Source: Stenogyne calaminthoides
Taxonomy: Eukaryota; Streptophyta; Magnoliopsida; Lamiales; Lamiaceae
Length of the DNA: 64,000 nt
NCBI GenBank assembly: GCA_037126765.1
Contig: JBBCBC010000034.1
Location: forward strand, 21,016,691 to 21,080,690
Reading direction: 5' to 3'
Part shown: in pieces, positions 32,785 to 43,371 of the stretch
Position numbering within the stretch: the first letter of the stretch is position 1
Layout of the letters: every line of letters starts with the position of its first letter
Translations under genes and position numbers: made by a program
The notes under the pieces: model-generated
The model's input: only the letters and a program-made list of their open reading frames with translations
What the model was told of the DNA's origin: nothing
Databases searched by the model: none

Positions 32785-33796
32785 TTATGTCATAAAAAAA
32801 TATTATTCCCCATATGTGTGAATACTGTCTTCACGATTAATAAAAATGTATGAGGAGGTCTCATGTGAACTATGTTCTTCGAGTGACCCTATTATTTGTA
32901 TACATTATCATTATTATTCATATACACTATTACTGTATAAAAAAATTAAATATTTTTTAAAACAATGATAAAAATTAAATTAATCTTAAACAATGACAGT
33001 GAACACGCATTATAATAGTAGTACGTATGCATAACAATGATCGTGCATATTCATAATAGTAATACTGGATCATATAATTGTAGTGTGTGGTTTATATTAT
33101 AAAAGGGTATTAGTCGTGATAACTGAAGGATATGACTTATTACTACAAAAATTATATTTTGTTACTCGTGATACTGAACGATGTGATATTACTACAAAAA
33201 GGATTTATTAGTCGTTATACTGAATGATGTGATTTATACTACAAAAGAGTATTAATCGTGATAACTAAAAAATCAAATAGGGATCCACTAGCAAATATGG
33301 ATCTAATCTCACGGTGAATAAGTTTCACGAGGACCGACTCATTATTTAATGTAGTTTCATAAAATTTATTTAAAATATATATTCTTAGGGTATTTTAGAA
33401 ACATATACTTTATTGAATTAAAAAAATATACAACTTGCATGTTTAAGTGTAAACAAATTGAATGTTTTTAAAATATACTATGAAATGCACGGTGCATCTA
33501 ATGCACTGGTAGTGCCGGCCCTGAGGAGGTGCCGCTGCACAGTGCCCCACTCCGGCGAGTGGCCCCATTCTTTCTTTATATATATATTATATATATGTGG
33601 ATATATATTAATACATTACAAAATTTGTCATAAAGTATGACTAGCCAAATTGGTTTTGCCGTCTTACTTAAGCCAAATTTTAAATTTTGATTAGGAAAAT
33701 CTTTTCCTAAAAATTGATTTATATTTTTCCTTTTTACATCAAGCAGCTTATGGCCTATCAAAGGGCAATGCACACTGTATCTTTTTTTTTCTGGGG
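32785..33796. repeat. AT-rich stretch with a 50-bp tandem repeat
   Basis: 33104-33262 has three to four diverged copies of a unit of about 50 bp containing tagtcgtgataactga and ttactacaaaa. 33500-33570 holds a short GC-rich patch, tagtgccggccctg, that may be a hAT end, but no partner was found. No gene is seen. Confidence 0.55.
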
Positions 33797-34944
33797 TAGT
33801 TACTATGAGCTGCCGTTTTCAAAGGGTTCTTACTCTAAGTTCTACAATCTTTTTAAACTTACTTTAAGGTGCTAAAATTGGGGCAAAATGTCTTATTGCC
33901 CCTATGTATATAATGTGCGCATAAAAATGGGGCCCATGTGCAGATTTAAAATATTACACTTTTTTGCATTCATATATTTAATAATTTTGTATTTTAACAT
34001 TTTTAAAATTGTAGATTTTAAGCTTGAATTTTAACTTTTTTTAATTGTATATAAATCTAATTGATTTTTTTATCCTATTTTTTTAACTTATCTATTTTTT
34101 AAATTATATATTCTTAACCATTTTGCACACTCCTAAGAGATTCTGCACTTCCATAAAAAAAATATCTGCACACCCCAAATTTTTTTTAATTATCCATCCT
34201 TTTGTTTAATTATTTTATTTAAAAATAAAACATTAACAAAAAAAAAATTCCCAAAAAAATCTGCACACCCAAAATATATTTTGCACACCCACCTTTTATT
34301 TAATTAATTTTTTTCAATAATAAAATATTCACCCAAGAAAAATTTGCACACCGAAAAAAATACTGCACACTCAAAAAAAATTCTGCACACCCCAATTTCT
34401 TTTTAATCATCTATCTTTTATATTTTAAAAAACTGCACACCTACCAATAAAAAATTTCTGCACACACGATTTTGCAGCCAAGCATTAAAAATCAAAATAA
34501 TATCATTTTAAATGTGCTCAAACATTTACATCTATAACAAATTACATAAAAAGTGCCCTTTCCAAAAAAAAGTATTATAGAAAAATTACAAAAAAAATAC
34601 AAAAAATGCCTTCATCACCACCACAACCACCACCTGATCGTCTGTCCCAACCACCACAACAATGGGATCTACAGGAAAAAAAATACAAGAATAAATGAAT
34701 TAAGTTTAGTCTCACTTGGTTAAATGAATTCTGCAATGAGCAGAGCAATATTTACTTAAAGTGGGAATTATAGAAGTGTAGTATATCTTAATCAATTGCA
34801 AGAGAAATTCAAGAAGATATTGATACATGAATCTTGATAGCGATTCTATATGTTAGGTTACTTAGGTATGCAAGGTTTTGAAATTTCTGCAATAATTCGC
34901 ACAGATATACAGATGACATCAGGGAGATAAAAAATTAAATGAAA
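33797..34944. other. AT-rich flank of the captured gene fragment
   Basis: It begins ggggtagttactatgagctg and contains repeated ctgcacaccc motifs (34110-34470). 34608-34700 has a short CCA/CAC-rich patch. The right side at about 35570-35630 has an aaaattgctgaaaatg-type end on the minus strand, so 33797-35630 could be one gene-carrying transposon, but terminal inverted repeats and a target duplication are not demonstrated. Confidence 0.3.
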
Positions 34945-35118
34945 GCAGAACAAGACCAAAAATCCCAAAATATATTCTCCATAATCAAGATGAGAATTAA
35001 CTCAACATCAATCAAGATGAGAATTAACTCAACATCAATCAGATTACTCATTTATTAATCCAAGAATAAATCTAATTTACAAAATATAAACAACCAAAAA
35101 ATCACATCTTAATTTACC

Positions 35119-35348
35119 TCGTCGAATTCGCAGCTTTACACTCTTGAATCAGCCTTGCCCTTACTTACAAATCATATATGCATAACTTATAAATCAAAAT
35201 CAGAGCAAGTAATTTGAAAATAAAGAATTTTGAGGTTTGAAAAAAAAAAACACTAACCAGGAGATGGCAGAGAAGGTGATAGTGGCGGCGGCGCAGTGGA
35301 GGTGGTGGTGGTGGGGGGCGTCGCGAATCTGCCAGATAAAGTGGGCAT
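35119..35348 (-). pseudogene. Captured gene 5' end (first two exons), function unknown
   Basis: On the minus strand a typical plant leader (aaaccctaatctttctttct) precedes the ATG at 35348. Exon 1 is 91 bp (35348-35258) and encodes a Pro/Thr/Ser-rich start MPTLSGRFATPP, ending at a gttagtg donor. About 90 bp later an acceptor tttgtaag allows exon 2 (about 35165-35119, ECKAANSTR) with donor gtaaat in a compatible phase. The same exon 1 is preserved with equal length at 61085-60995. No domain is recognisable in so little protein. The fragment may have been picked up by a transposon; its parent gene is unknown. Confidence 0.5.
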
Positions 35349-35875
35349 CCGGGGTGGTGGTGGCGGCGCCGCGGCCGAGAGAGATGAAGGAGAGGCGCAG
35401 AGAGAGAAAGAAAGATTAGGGTTTGGGGGAGTGAGCTGGGAAGATTTTTTCAAAATGTGGGAGTAAGTTTGGGTGTGTGATTTTATTTGACCGGTTATTA
35501 GAGGTTTAATGTTTTTGGAGATCGGTGAGGATAGAATTGTCCAATATTGCACTTACGAGTATTACTAAAAAGTGTTAGCACCTAATAGTAATAGGTCATG
35601 TAAAATAACATTTTCAGCAATTTTCCCTTCTGACCAAAATAACAATAATCCATTAAACCAAGGTGAGGATTAATCGAACAAAATAAAATATAAAGAAATA
35701 TCCAAATTTAAATACGACCACAAAATGTCTTATAACAAAGCATAAGCTTTATCTATTGTAGTCTCTTGCAAGAAAAATCTTTTCCTAAACAACTCCAGAG
35801 AAAAAAAACTTCAGAGCAGCAACTTCCCATCTCAATGTCAAATATGGCCTAAACAAGCAAACAGAAACCCACAAT

Positions 35876-37197
35876 TAGGGGTGTGCAAATTTTGGTCTGA
35901 ACCGTAAAACCGGACCAACGCAAACCGAAAATTCGGTTTGAATTTCGATTTACGGTTCGGTTTTCGGTTTTTAAAAATGAATTTTATTTATTTCGGTTCG
36001 ATCAGACCGAACCGAACCGAAATATAATTTCCTTAAAGTTAAAATCTTAAAACCTAATTTAATTTTCAATTTTTCACGGTTAATTTTTAGTTTTCGTCAC
36101 TTTCAGTCTTTCACGGTTTCAACTTTCACCATCGTTCGCTCTTCACGCTTCGATCACTCGGCGGCGCTCAGCCGCTCACAGTCAGATTGACGGCGGCGCT
36201 CAGGGTTTCTACCCTAATCTCCAACCGGCCCGGCGGCGGCCCCTATTCCTCTCGCGACTGCGGCAGGTCTCGCCAACGTAACAGTGGAAGAATTCATCTA
36301 AGGTCTCTTCTCTAACTTCAATTTCTTCTTTGTTCGTTTATATATATTTTTTCTCTCCTGCTTTTAGACCTGCTGATTTTAATTGCAAATTCCATATAAT
36401 GATTCTTGAAGGCAGAAGCTAGTTAGTCGTTATAAATTTAAGTTGAATCTTGTGAGTTATTCGCACTTTTGGTCCCACAAGACACACCCCCTCACGGTTT
36501 TGGTCCCAAACCTTTCATTTTTGGTTCCAAAATCGAAATTTTTGACACATTTGGTCCCAAAACCGAAATTTTTCACACTTTTCGTCCCAAATTGCCACTC
36601 CTGTGGGACCAAAAGTGTAAGTTTTTGAGATCAAAAGTGTCAAAAAATTCGGCTTTGGGAACAAAAGTGTCAAAAATTTTGACTTTGGGACCAAAAGTGT
36701 AAGCTTTGGGACCAAATTCGTGAGGGGGTGTGTCCCGTGGGACCAAAAGTGCAAATAACTCTGAATCTTATGCTTATTGGTCATTACTTGAGATTGTTTG
36801 GAATTGTTAATTGTTTTAACTTTTAAGCTTTAAGACGACTATTGTACTGATACTTAAGACGTGGGGTGTGGAGCCTAGTTTTTTGGAACCTACTAATGCG
36901 TAACCTTTGTTATTATTTTTTAGCTTTTGGGAACTACTGTATCGATGTTTAGATTATTTTTTATATTTTTTTTTTATCGTAGATCATGAAAAAAATGTAT
37001 ACTTTTTGTCCTTGCTTTTGAAAATTTGAAAAAAAAAATTGGTTTTTGGACCGAACCAAACCGAAATATTTTGGTCTCGGACCATTCGGTTTTTACAAAT
37101 ATGGTTCGATTTCCATTTGGTTTAAAAAATCGGTTTATATTTCGGTTTTCATATTACGGTTGGCTCGGTCCACCAAACCGTCTTTTGCACACCCCTA
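35876..37197. mobile_element. hAT-type non-autonomous element (TAGGGGTGTGCAAA)
   Basis: Ends TAGGGGTGTGCAAA at 35876 and TTTGCACACCCCTA at 37197 are inverted. Flanks cccacaat and ccaacaat match at 7 of 8 positions, fitting a hAT target duplication. Inside the ends are blocks of ttcggttcgg and aaccgaa repeats. The centre contains a Mutator MITE and a GC-rich region (36150-36300) of unknown origin. Confidence 0.85.
36454..36761. mobile_element. Mutator-type MITE nested in the hAT element
   Basis: Terminal inverted repeats GAGTTATTCGCACTTTTGG on the left and, inverted, GAGTTATTTGCACTTTTGG on the right. The flanks tgaatcttgt and tgaatcttat match at 9 of 10 positions, fitting the 9-10-bp duplication of Mutator-like elements. 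The body is made of ttggtcccaaaa and ttttgggaccaaa repeats. Confidence 0.8.
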
Positions 37198-37676
37198 CCA
37201 ACAATTACATGAAGTTATTATGAACTTAGATCCCAAACCCACAACACCGAACCAAGAATCTCTCATGCGAATCCATGATTCCGAGTTAATTGAAAGCAGC
37301 AGCATCACGATGAGTTGAAAGAATTTTGTTTGAGCGCATAATGGTTGAAGAATTGGAGACTAGTTTGAGGCATAATTGATTTCTAGGGCTCGAATATTTT
37401 TAATAGGGATATAGTAATTTTAATTATATTTTAAAATGTTGTAATATAAAAATGAAATATTAATAAAGATATATATGTGTTACTTTTTTAATAAAGGGAT
37501 AATTTTGTCATTTTATAAATATTAATTTAATTTACTTGTAGGACGATGCAGTGTGATTGCAGTATGTACATCGCCAATGCACTAATGCTAAGGGTGATCA
37601 TTTCAAATTAAAATTAGACGTTGGATTAGCGACCCAACGATAATCAAGGGGTTCCCCGACATAAGTAAGGGCGAAT
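37198..37676. other. Intergenic stretch
   Basis: About 480 bp. No ORF or repeat is recognised. The part up to about 37330 continues the gene-flank-like sequence found before the hAT insertion. Confidence 0.4.
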
Positions 37677-38450
37677 GTTGGGAAATTTGTAGTTTCGATG
37701 GAAGTTCCAAAACAGATAATGTAATAGGACCAGTCACACCTGTTAGCTGACTAATGATCTAGATATCAGTCTAGGATGACCAGCTGATATGTATAGACAG
37801 CTGATGTAACAAGATAGGTCACATATTGAGGGGGAACTCAATATGTATAGATCAGAAGATCTGAAGATCTGAAGACCTACATCAGAATTGGAGAAATCAA
37901 GTCTGCAAGTTGAGCTAAGACAACCTGGATCAAAAGACTAGATAAGGTAGACTGATCAGCTTGGACTAATCAGACCAACTCTAATCTGGTGTTCACAAAA
38001 AGGACATCAAGACATACGCAAATATCAGATACGAAGAATGTCAACCTAAGTTGGTAAATCAAACACTGAATAAGTGTACTTGATAACCAATGAGAGAAAG
38101 ACACGTATGTACGATGCTGACATTGCAGGACGGGGTGCTTCAGAGTTGAACGGCTAGAAATGACAAGCTTGCATGCTTTCGGTCTAGCCGCCTCTGCGCA
38201 CATCAAATCAGATCTGCAAACCTACCTTAAATAGACCAAAATTCGAATTGCTCTCCAACAGCTAGTTCGATTTCGTGCCTATATATATGGGATCAAACCT
38301 TCATAGTAAGGTTACGGAAATAATACTCAAGCTCAAGCTCTCAAGATTTCCGCACGAAAAACACAAATTCAAGATTTATTCTTAAGTGTTCATCCCATAG
38401 TTCTTAGCATAGAATACTTATCCTTTAGCTTTAGGCTACTTAAAAGATAG
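37677..38450 (+). repeat. Start of a plus-strand SIRE-type LTR, broken by element 2
   Basis: TGTTGGGAAATTTGTAGTTT at 37677 is homologous to the start of the element 2 LTR read on the other strand (TGTTGGGATATTTTAGTTTT, then gatg and ccaaaaca in both). A TATA box (cctatatatatggg) lies near 38278. Element 2 interrupts it at 38450; no continuation is visible beyond element 2 because that side is rearranged. Confidence 0.65.
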
Positions 38451-40041
38451 TGTTGGCCCGATTTGAAAACCCATGTGTGCGTTAAATACCAATTGTAATG
38501 CATATAAAACAGGGGTGAGGGCAGAGTGATTCCAATTTCTCTCTTTTTGAAACCGATCGATGTGTTTTGCTTATAATCAAATGCATATGGCAAGTAAGAA
38601 CATAAAGCAGTAAAGAACACACGCTTTTATAGTGGTTCGGAGTCCAACTCCTACATCCACTCTTCCCTTTCAGCAAGGGCACCTACTTAACTAACTGGAC
38701 TTAGTTTAACGTGTTAGTCCAACACCCAACAGATGTTTACCGAGTTCACACTCAAACGGGACTTATCACCCTCACGGGATTGCCTACCCTCCCTTTCGGG
38801 ATTGCTAGATGTTTACCGAGTTCACACTCACCTACAAACTTAACATATCAAACTGATTTGGGTAAGGTTTGTTTGGTTTCCAACTAGGGTGAGATTTTCC
38901 CTTACATTTGTTTAGCCTCAATGCTAAGGTTGGGAAAATCTCTCTAAGCTTAGGATATTACATTTGTGCTTAGATCTAGGGTAGAACACTCTTGAATATA
39001 TGCGTGTATTTCTTGCTCAGTGTTCTACGGTGGGAATGCTTTGTGTATGTGGCTCTTGGCTCTGTAGCATCTTTTTCCACATTCTCCACATCCACCACCA
39101 CGAATAATGAAGGAAGAACTTGTATTTATAGTGTGGATTTGAATGTTACCGTTAGATGGAGTCACATTCAAATCCATACTATTCTGTAGCTTTTGCAGCT
39201 TTTTCCAGGCTAGTTGTCTTGCTCTTATTGGTCCACGTCAGCTGAATCTAACGGCTATAATCTTCAGGATCATTCTGAGTCTTCAGGTTCCTTCTGAATC
39301 TTCAGGATTCTTCTGAGTCTTCAGGTTTTCTCTGAGTCATCAGGATTCTTCTGAGTCTTCAGGTTTTCTCCGAGTCTTCAGTATTCTTGATTCAGCAGAC
39401 TTCTATTCAGCGGACCTTGTTTGATCAGGCATACTGACACTCAGGCTAACTGAGTTCAACTTCTTCTGACTTCAGACATCCTGACCCTCAGGTCACTAGC
39501 ACTCAGGCTAACTGATCATCAGTAGCGTTCTGATTCTCAGTGAACATGACTTCAGATGACTTCTCTTCTGATTTCTTCTCGCCTGAGCTGGTATACAGAT
39601 TTCTGGTTTTCTGATATCTGATTTCTTCTCGCCTGATCTGATCAGCTCACCTGATCAGATCAGTATAGCATCAGGTCAGCATATCAGTTTATCTGCATCA
39701 GATTAGTACATCAGGTTAGTATATCAGGTTAGCATATCAGGTTAGCTTATCTGATCTCGATCACGTCTGATCTCGATCAGTCTCATCTGCTCCTCTTCTG
39801 ATCTGCAACCTCCTCTTCTGATCTGGTCATCTGATCTTCTGATCAACTGGCTTAGCTTTTCTTTTCTTCTGATTTTGCACAGCTCATCAGTTAACTCCGA
39901 AAACACAGATCTGGTCATCTGATCTTCTTTTCTTTTCTTTTCTTCTGATTTTCCCCCTCAACTTGTTATCTGTAGATTAGCTTCAAAAACACAAGTTGAT
40001 AATGTTTTGGCATAATTCATCAAAACTAAAATATCCCAACA
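38451..40041 (-). repeat. 3' LTR of element 2
   Basis: 1591 bp, from TGTTGGGATATT at 40041 to GGGCCAACA at 38451 (minus). A TATA box (tataaatac) is near 39121-39130. 39265-39395 is an array of gagtcttcagg units and 39600-39760 an array of atcaggttagcatat-like units. Nearly the same sequence forms the split 5' LTR at 47855-48215 and 57237-58521. Confidence 0.93.
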
Positions 40042-40436
40042 ATTTCCCCCTTTTTGATAATGACGTTAAAACATTAAAATATATGCATTTATACAGAGAT
40101 CGGGTTTTTGTTTAAAAAGATCAGTTCAGGTGATCACATTAAAAGTGATCTTTTGAACTACTACTCTGATACCAATTGTTGGTCCTAGTTTTCTGCCTAA
40201 TCCTTATAAATTCCCAACTGTCCCTTTCAACTGATCCGCTCCACTTTGCGTCTGATATTCCCTTTTCTGATCCTCCCTGATCAGTTGAAGTTCCCCCTTC
40301 AACTGTTATTTCTGATTTCTTATTGACTGATTTATCTGATTTGTTGAGGTATCATACTCAACTGATCTTCCTCATCTGATCTGTCTCTTATCTAATCAGA
40401 TTTTAGTTGACCTAATCTGATTCTACTCAGACCAAG
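40042..40436 (-). other. Polypurine tract, second primer site and LTR-end remnant
   Basis: The polypurine tract (aaaaagggggaaat, minus) at 40042-40055 abuts the 3' LTR. Only about 105 bp away, 40163-40174 reads as a primer binding site (TGGTATCAGAGT, minus), followed by an LTR-type end ACCAACA at 40177 and then LTR-like tctgatc-rich sequence to about 40430. The 40090-40160 leader resembles the element 2 leader at 47760-47840. This is a nearly complete internal deletion of a related element fused into the 3' region. Confidence 0.65.
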
Positions 40437-41560
40437 TCAATTCTTGGGATAAGTGTTACCGCCAAAACTTAGTCTTGGAAAATCGGATAGTCGTCTCGAT
40501 TTACTAAGTCGGCACGATTTGACATTCGTAATAATAGTCTGGATACTTTGGGATATCAATAGCCGTAAGCTTACCCAATCATCAGTCGCGTGTTTCCTAC
40601 TCACTGTCCTTGTGGTGCCAATTTCTCTAAAAGGTTTTGAGAAATCAAATTTGCATTTGAACCCCTGCTTGGCCTCTATAAATTGGACCAATGATTTACA
40701 CAACATAACCCATTCACCATACTTATCTTCTTTAAGTGTTGTAAACCATATATTCCGGTGAACCCTTATTTCTGGTGAAACTTCCGGCAAAAACCTTTAA
40801 CCCTTTTCAAATGATTTCAGCTTCTCAAATCAACCCTGTGTGTCCCTTATTACTGCTTTCGTCGTCATCGAAGATTACACATACAATTATTGCCAAGCTT
40901 CTCTACCACCGAGGCGGCGGATCTGCTATCGCAAATGAGAAGACACTTCTCCTAACCGTATGCACCTTGTGTGCCTATCGAGATGACGGAATTAACATCA
41001 ACAGACTCAGTCTTATACAAAACATGATTTTAATATTCGATCTTGATCAGACAACAGCTGATCGTCGTATATCAAACTCAATATTTGCATGTGACACTTG
41101 TGGCCATATGGTCTTTGGACCACATCTTTGGCACTTGTGTCCCATTTAACAGCTGGAGAGTCCATTGATTTTAGGACTAGGGGCTCCTGGCTTAGAAATC
41201 CTTCAATGCCGCTCTCGCTCCTCACTCTGAAGCTCTGAGGGTGGCTTTAGGATTATTTCAAAGCCTCTCACACCTCTTTTAGGGTTAAGTGGAGGAAAAT
41301 GGGAGCATCAGGCTTTAAAATCTTTAAAGCCTCTCTCCCCCCCTTCTATGGTTAGGCTTAGAGTTTTCGGTTTATGGCTTATGTACTGACCTCTGGGTCC
41401 TTTTGTACTTGTAACTTGTAATGTAAATCTTACCTCCGGGTCTTTATCAATGAAAATTTCTATTATTCCATTATTGTGTATTTTCTGTTTCCTTATGTGA
41501 TTGAAGCTTTAATCTTATGTAACTTGCTTGTTGAACATTAGCTTAATCGACTTACAAAGT
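40437..41560. other. Unassigned insert in the 3' region of element 2
   Basis: About 1.1 kb with a base composition unlike the tctgatc-rich sequence on both sides. Plus-strand frames at 40453-40761 and 40775-41149 and a minus-strand frame at 40790-40437 are open. The 124-codon plus frame ends in a Cys/His cluster, CDTCGHMVFGPHLWHLC. Downstream, 41250-41460 looks like a plant mRNA 3' end on the plus strand (tttgtacttgtaacttgtaa, then atcaatgaaaa). I recognise no family, and the overlapping frames on both strands mean that none is proven. Confidence 0.35.
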
Positions 41561-41829
41561 ATGAAACAACCAAACTGATCAGTTCCTTTAATCTGATAAT
41601 TCTTTAATCTGATCAGTTCCTTTTTAATCTGATCAGTTCCTTTTTAATCTTATAAAGCCTTCTCATCTCAGTTCCTTGACTGATCTTCTGATCAGTTGAG
41701 ATACCTAACTCAACTGATTCCTCTTAACCTGTTTAGTCTCTTAACCAGTTGGTTCTGGAGATCAGTCCACCAAACATTTATGGTGCTTTTTCTCCAAGAT
41801 CCAGAAGCCCTAGCTCATTGCATAATTAT

Positions 41830-43334
41830 CTGAATCTGATCTCAGCTAGTGGCTTGGTTAAAATATCAGCTTTCTGTTTATCAGTATGAATCTTTTCCAT
41901 TCTGATATTCTTCTTTTCAACATGATCTCTTATAAAATGGTGTCTGACATCCACATGCTTGCATCATGTATGTAGAACAGGATTCTGAGTGATTGCAATA
42001 GCACTATTACTGTCACAGAATATAGGTACGTTCTTAGCTACAATGTTATAATCCCTCAGCTGCTGACTAAGCCAGAGCAGTTAGGAGCAACAGCTTCCTG
42101 CAACCATATATTCTGCTTCAGTAGTAGATGTCGCAACTGATGTATGCTTCTTTGAAAACCACGAGATCAGTTTACTACCTAAAAACTGACATGTACCTGA
42201 GGTGGACTTCCTATCAATTCTGCAACCTCCATAATCAGAATCATAATACCCACTAAGCTCTAGATTATCATCTGATGGGTAAAATAAACCAAGATTTACT
42301 GTCCCCTTCAGATACTTAAGAATCCGCTTAGCTGCTTCCAGGTGGCTTTGCATTGGATTTGCCTGAAATAGGGCACATACACCTACTGGAAAAGTGATAT
42401 CTGGTCTGCTGGCAGTCAGGTATAGTAAAGATCCAATGAGAGCCCTATATTCTTTCTGATTAGTTTTCTGACCATCCTCATCCGGATCCAACTTGAATCC
42501 AGTCATCATAGGAATTCTGGCTTCCTTACAGTTTTGAACTCCAAACTTAGCCAATAAACTCCTAGTGTACTTCGCCTGCCAGATGAATATCCCTTCTGTA
42601 CTTAGCTTAACTTGTAGACCCAGAAAGTAACTCATCTGACCCATCATGGACATCTCGAACTTCCCTTGCTTCAGCTTGCTGAATTTTTCACATAAACTCT
42701 TGTTGGGAGATCCGAAGATGATGTCGTCCACATAAATCTGAACCATCAGAATATCTTCTCCATCTTCTATTCTGAATAAAGTTCTGTCCACTATTCCTTT
42801 AGTGAAACCATTGTCTATCAAGAACTGAGAGAGTGTATCATACCAAGCTCGAGGAGCTTGTTTCAGGCCATAAAGAGTTTTTCTTAAACGGTACACCTGG
42901 TCGCCTTTTTCAAAGCCTGGAGGTTGTTCAACATAAACTTCCTCAGCTAGTACCCCGTTTAAGAATGCACTCTTTACATCCATCTGATACACAATAAACC
43001 CTCTGTGGGCAGCATATGCTAAAAATAGCTGAATGGCTTCCACGCGAGCGACTGGTGCAAAGGTCTCATCATAATCAATTCCTTCTGATTGTGAATACCC
43101 CTTTGCAACAAGTCTTGCCTTATTTCTGGTTATGAAATTATTCTCATCTCTCTTGTTCTTGAATACCCACTTTGTGCCAATAACATCTTGATGGGTTGGT
43201 CTGTCCACCAGTTTCCAAACCTGATTCCTTTCAAACTGTTCCAGTTCTTCTTGCATGGCTAGAATCCAGTTTGCATCTTGTAGAGCTTCCTCAACTTCAG
43301 TTGGTTCCTTCAAAGACAGATAACAACAATACAT
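41830..43334 (-). pseudogene. Copia reverse transcriptase and RNase H (element 2)
   Basis: Open from 43334 to 42081. It has VIGTKWVFKNKRDENN, KARLVAKGYSQSEGIDYDETFAP, QMDVKSAFLNG, IYVDDIIFGSPN near 42730, SRPDITFPVGVCA, and RNase H with GYYDSDYGGCRIDRKSTSG and STTEAEYMVAGSCCS. A stop at 42081 follows. The remaining RNase H (IFCDSNSAIAI, a stop in place of Arg after VLHT near 41970, KHVDVRHHFIRDHV, ADILTKPLAE) runs to about 41830. RT motifs are complete, so only the RNase H part is interrupted. Confidence 0.92.
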
Positions 43335-43371
43335 GGCACTTTCACCAATCTGATGTCTAGTTTTGACTCTA

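Larger units (their letters stand above)
34945..37073. repeat. Duplicated segment, copy 1
   Basis: Near-identical to 60685-62537, by eye a few differences per 100 bp, apart from one 280-bp deletion in the other copy. The shared segment covers a captured gene 5' end, single-copy-looking flank, a hAT insertion with the same target site, and a Mutator MITE. Matching flank as well as elements shows that this is a duplication of a DNA segment, not repeated transposition. Confidence 0.9.

Noticed and set aside
28632..33521. A large hAT element bounded by cagggccgg at 28632 and ccggccctg near 33521
   Set aside because: The inner bases of the ends do not match and there is no 8-bp duplication.
36443..36784. 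Overlapping frames in both directions rich in FGPK and WDQK
   Set aside because: Artefact of the ttggtccc repeats of the Mutator MITE; the same frames appear in the second copy at 61950-62242.
40437..41230. Integrated virus fragment
   Set aside because: No replicase, capsid or movement motif could be recognised; the short Cys/His cluster alone is not evidence.
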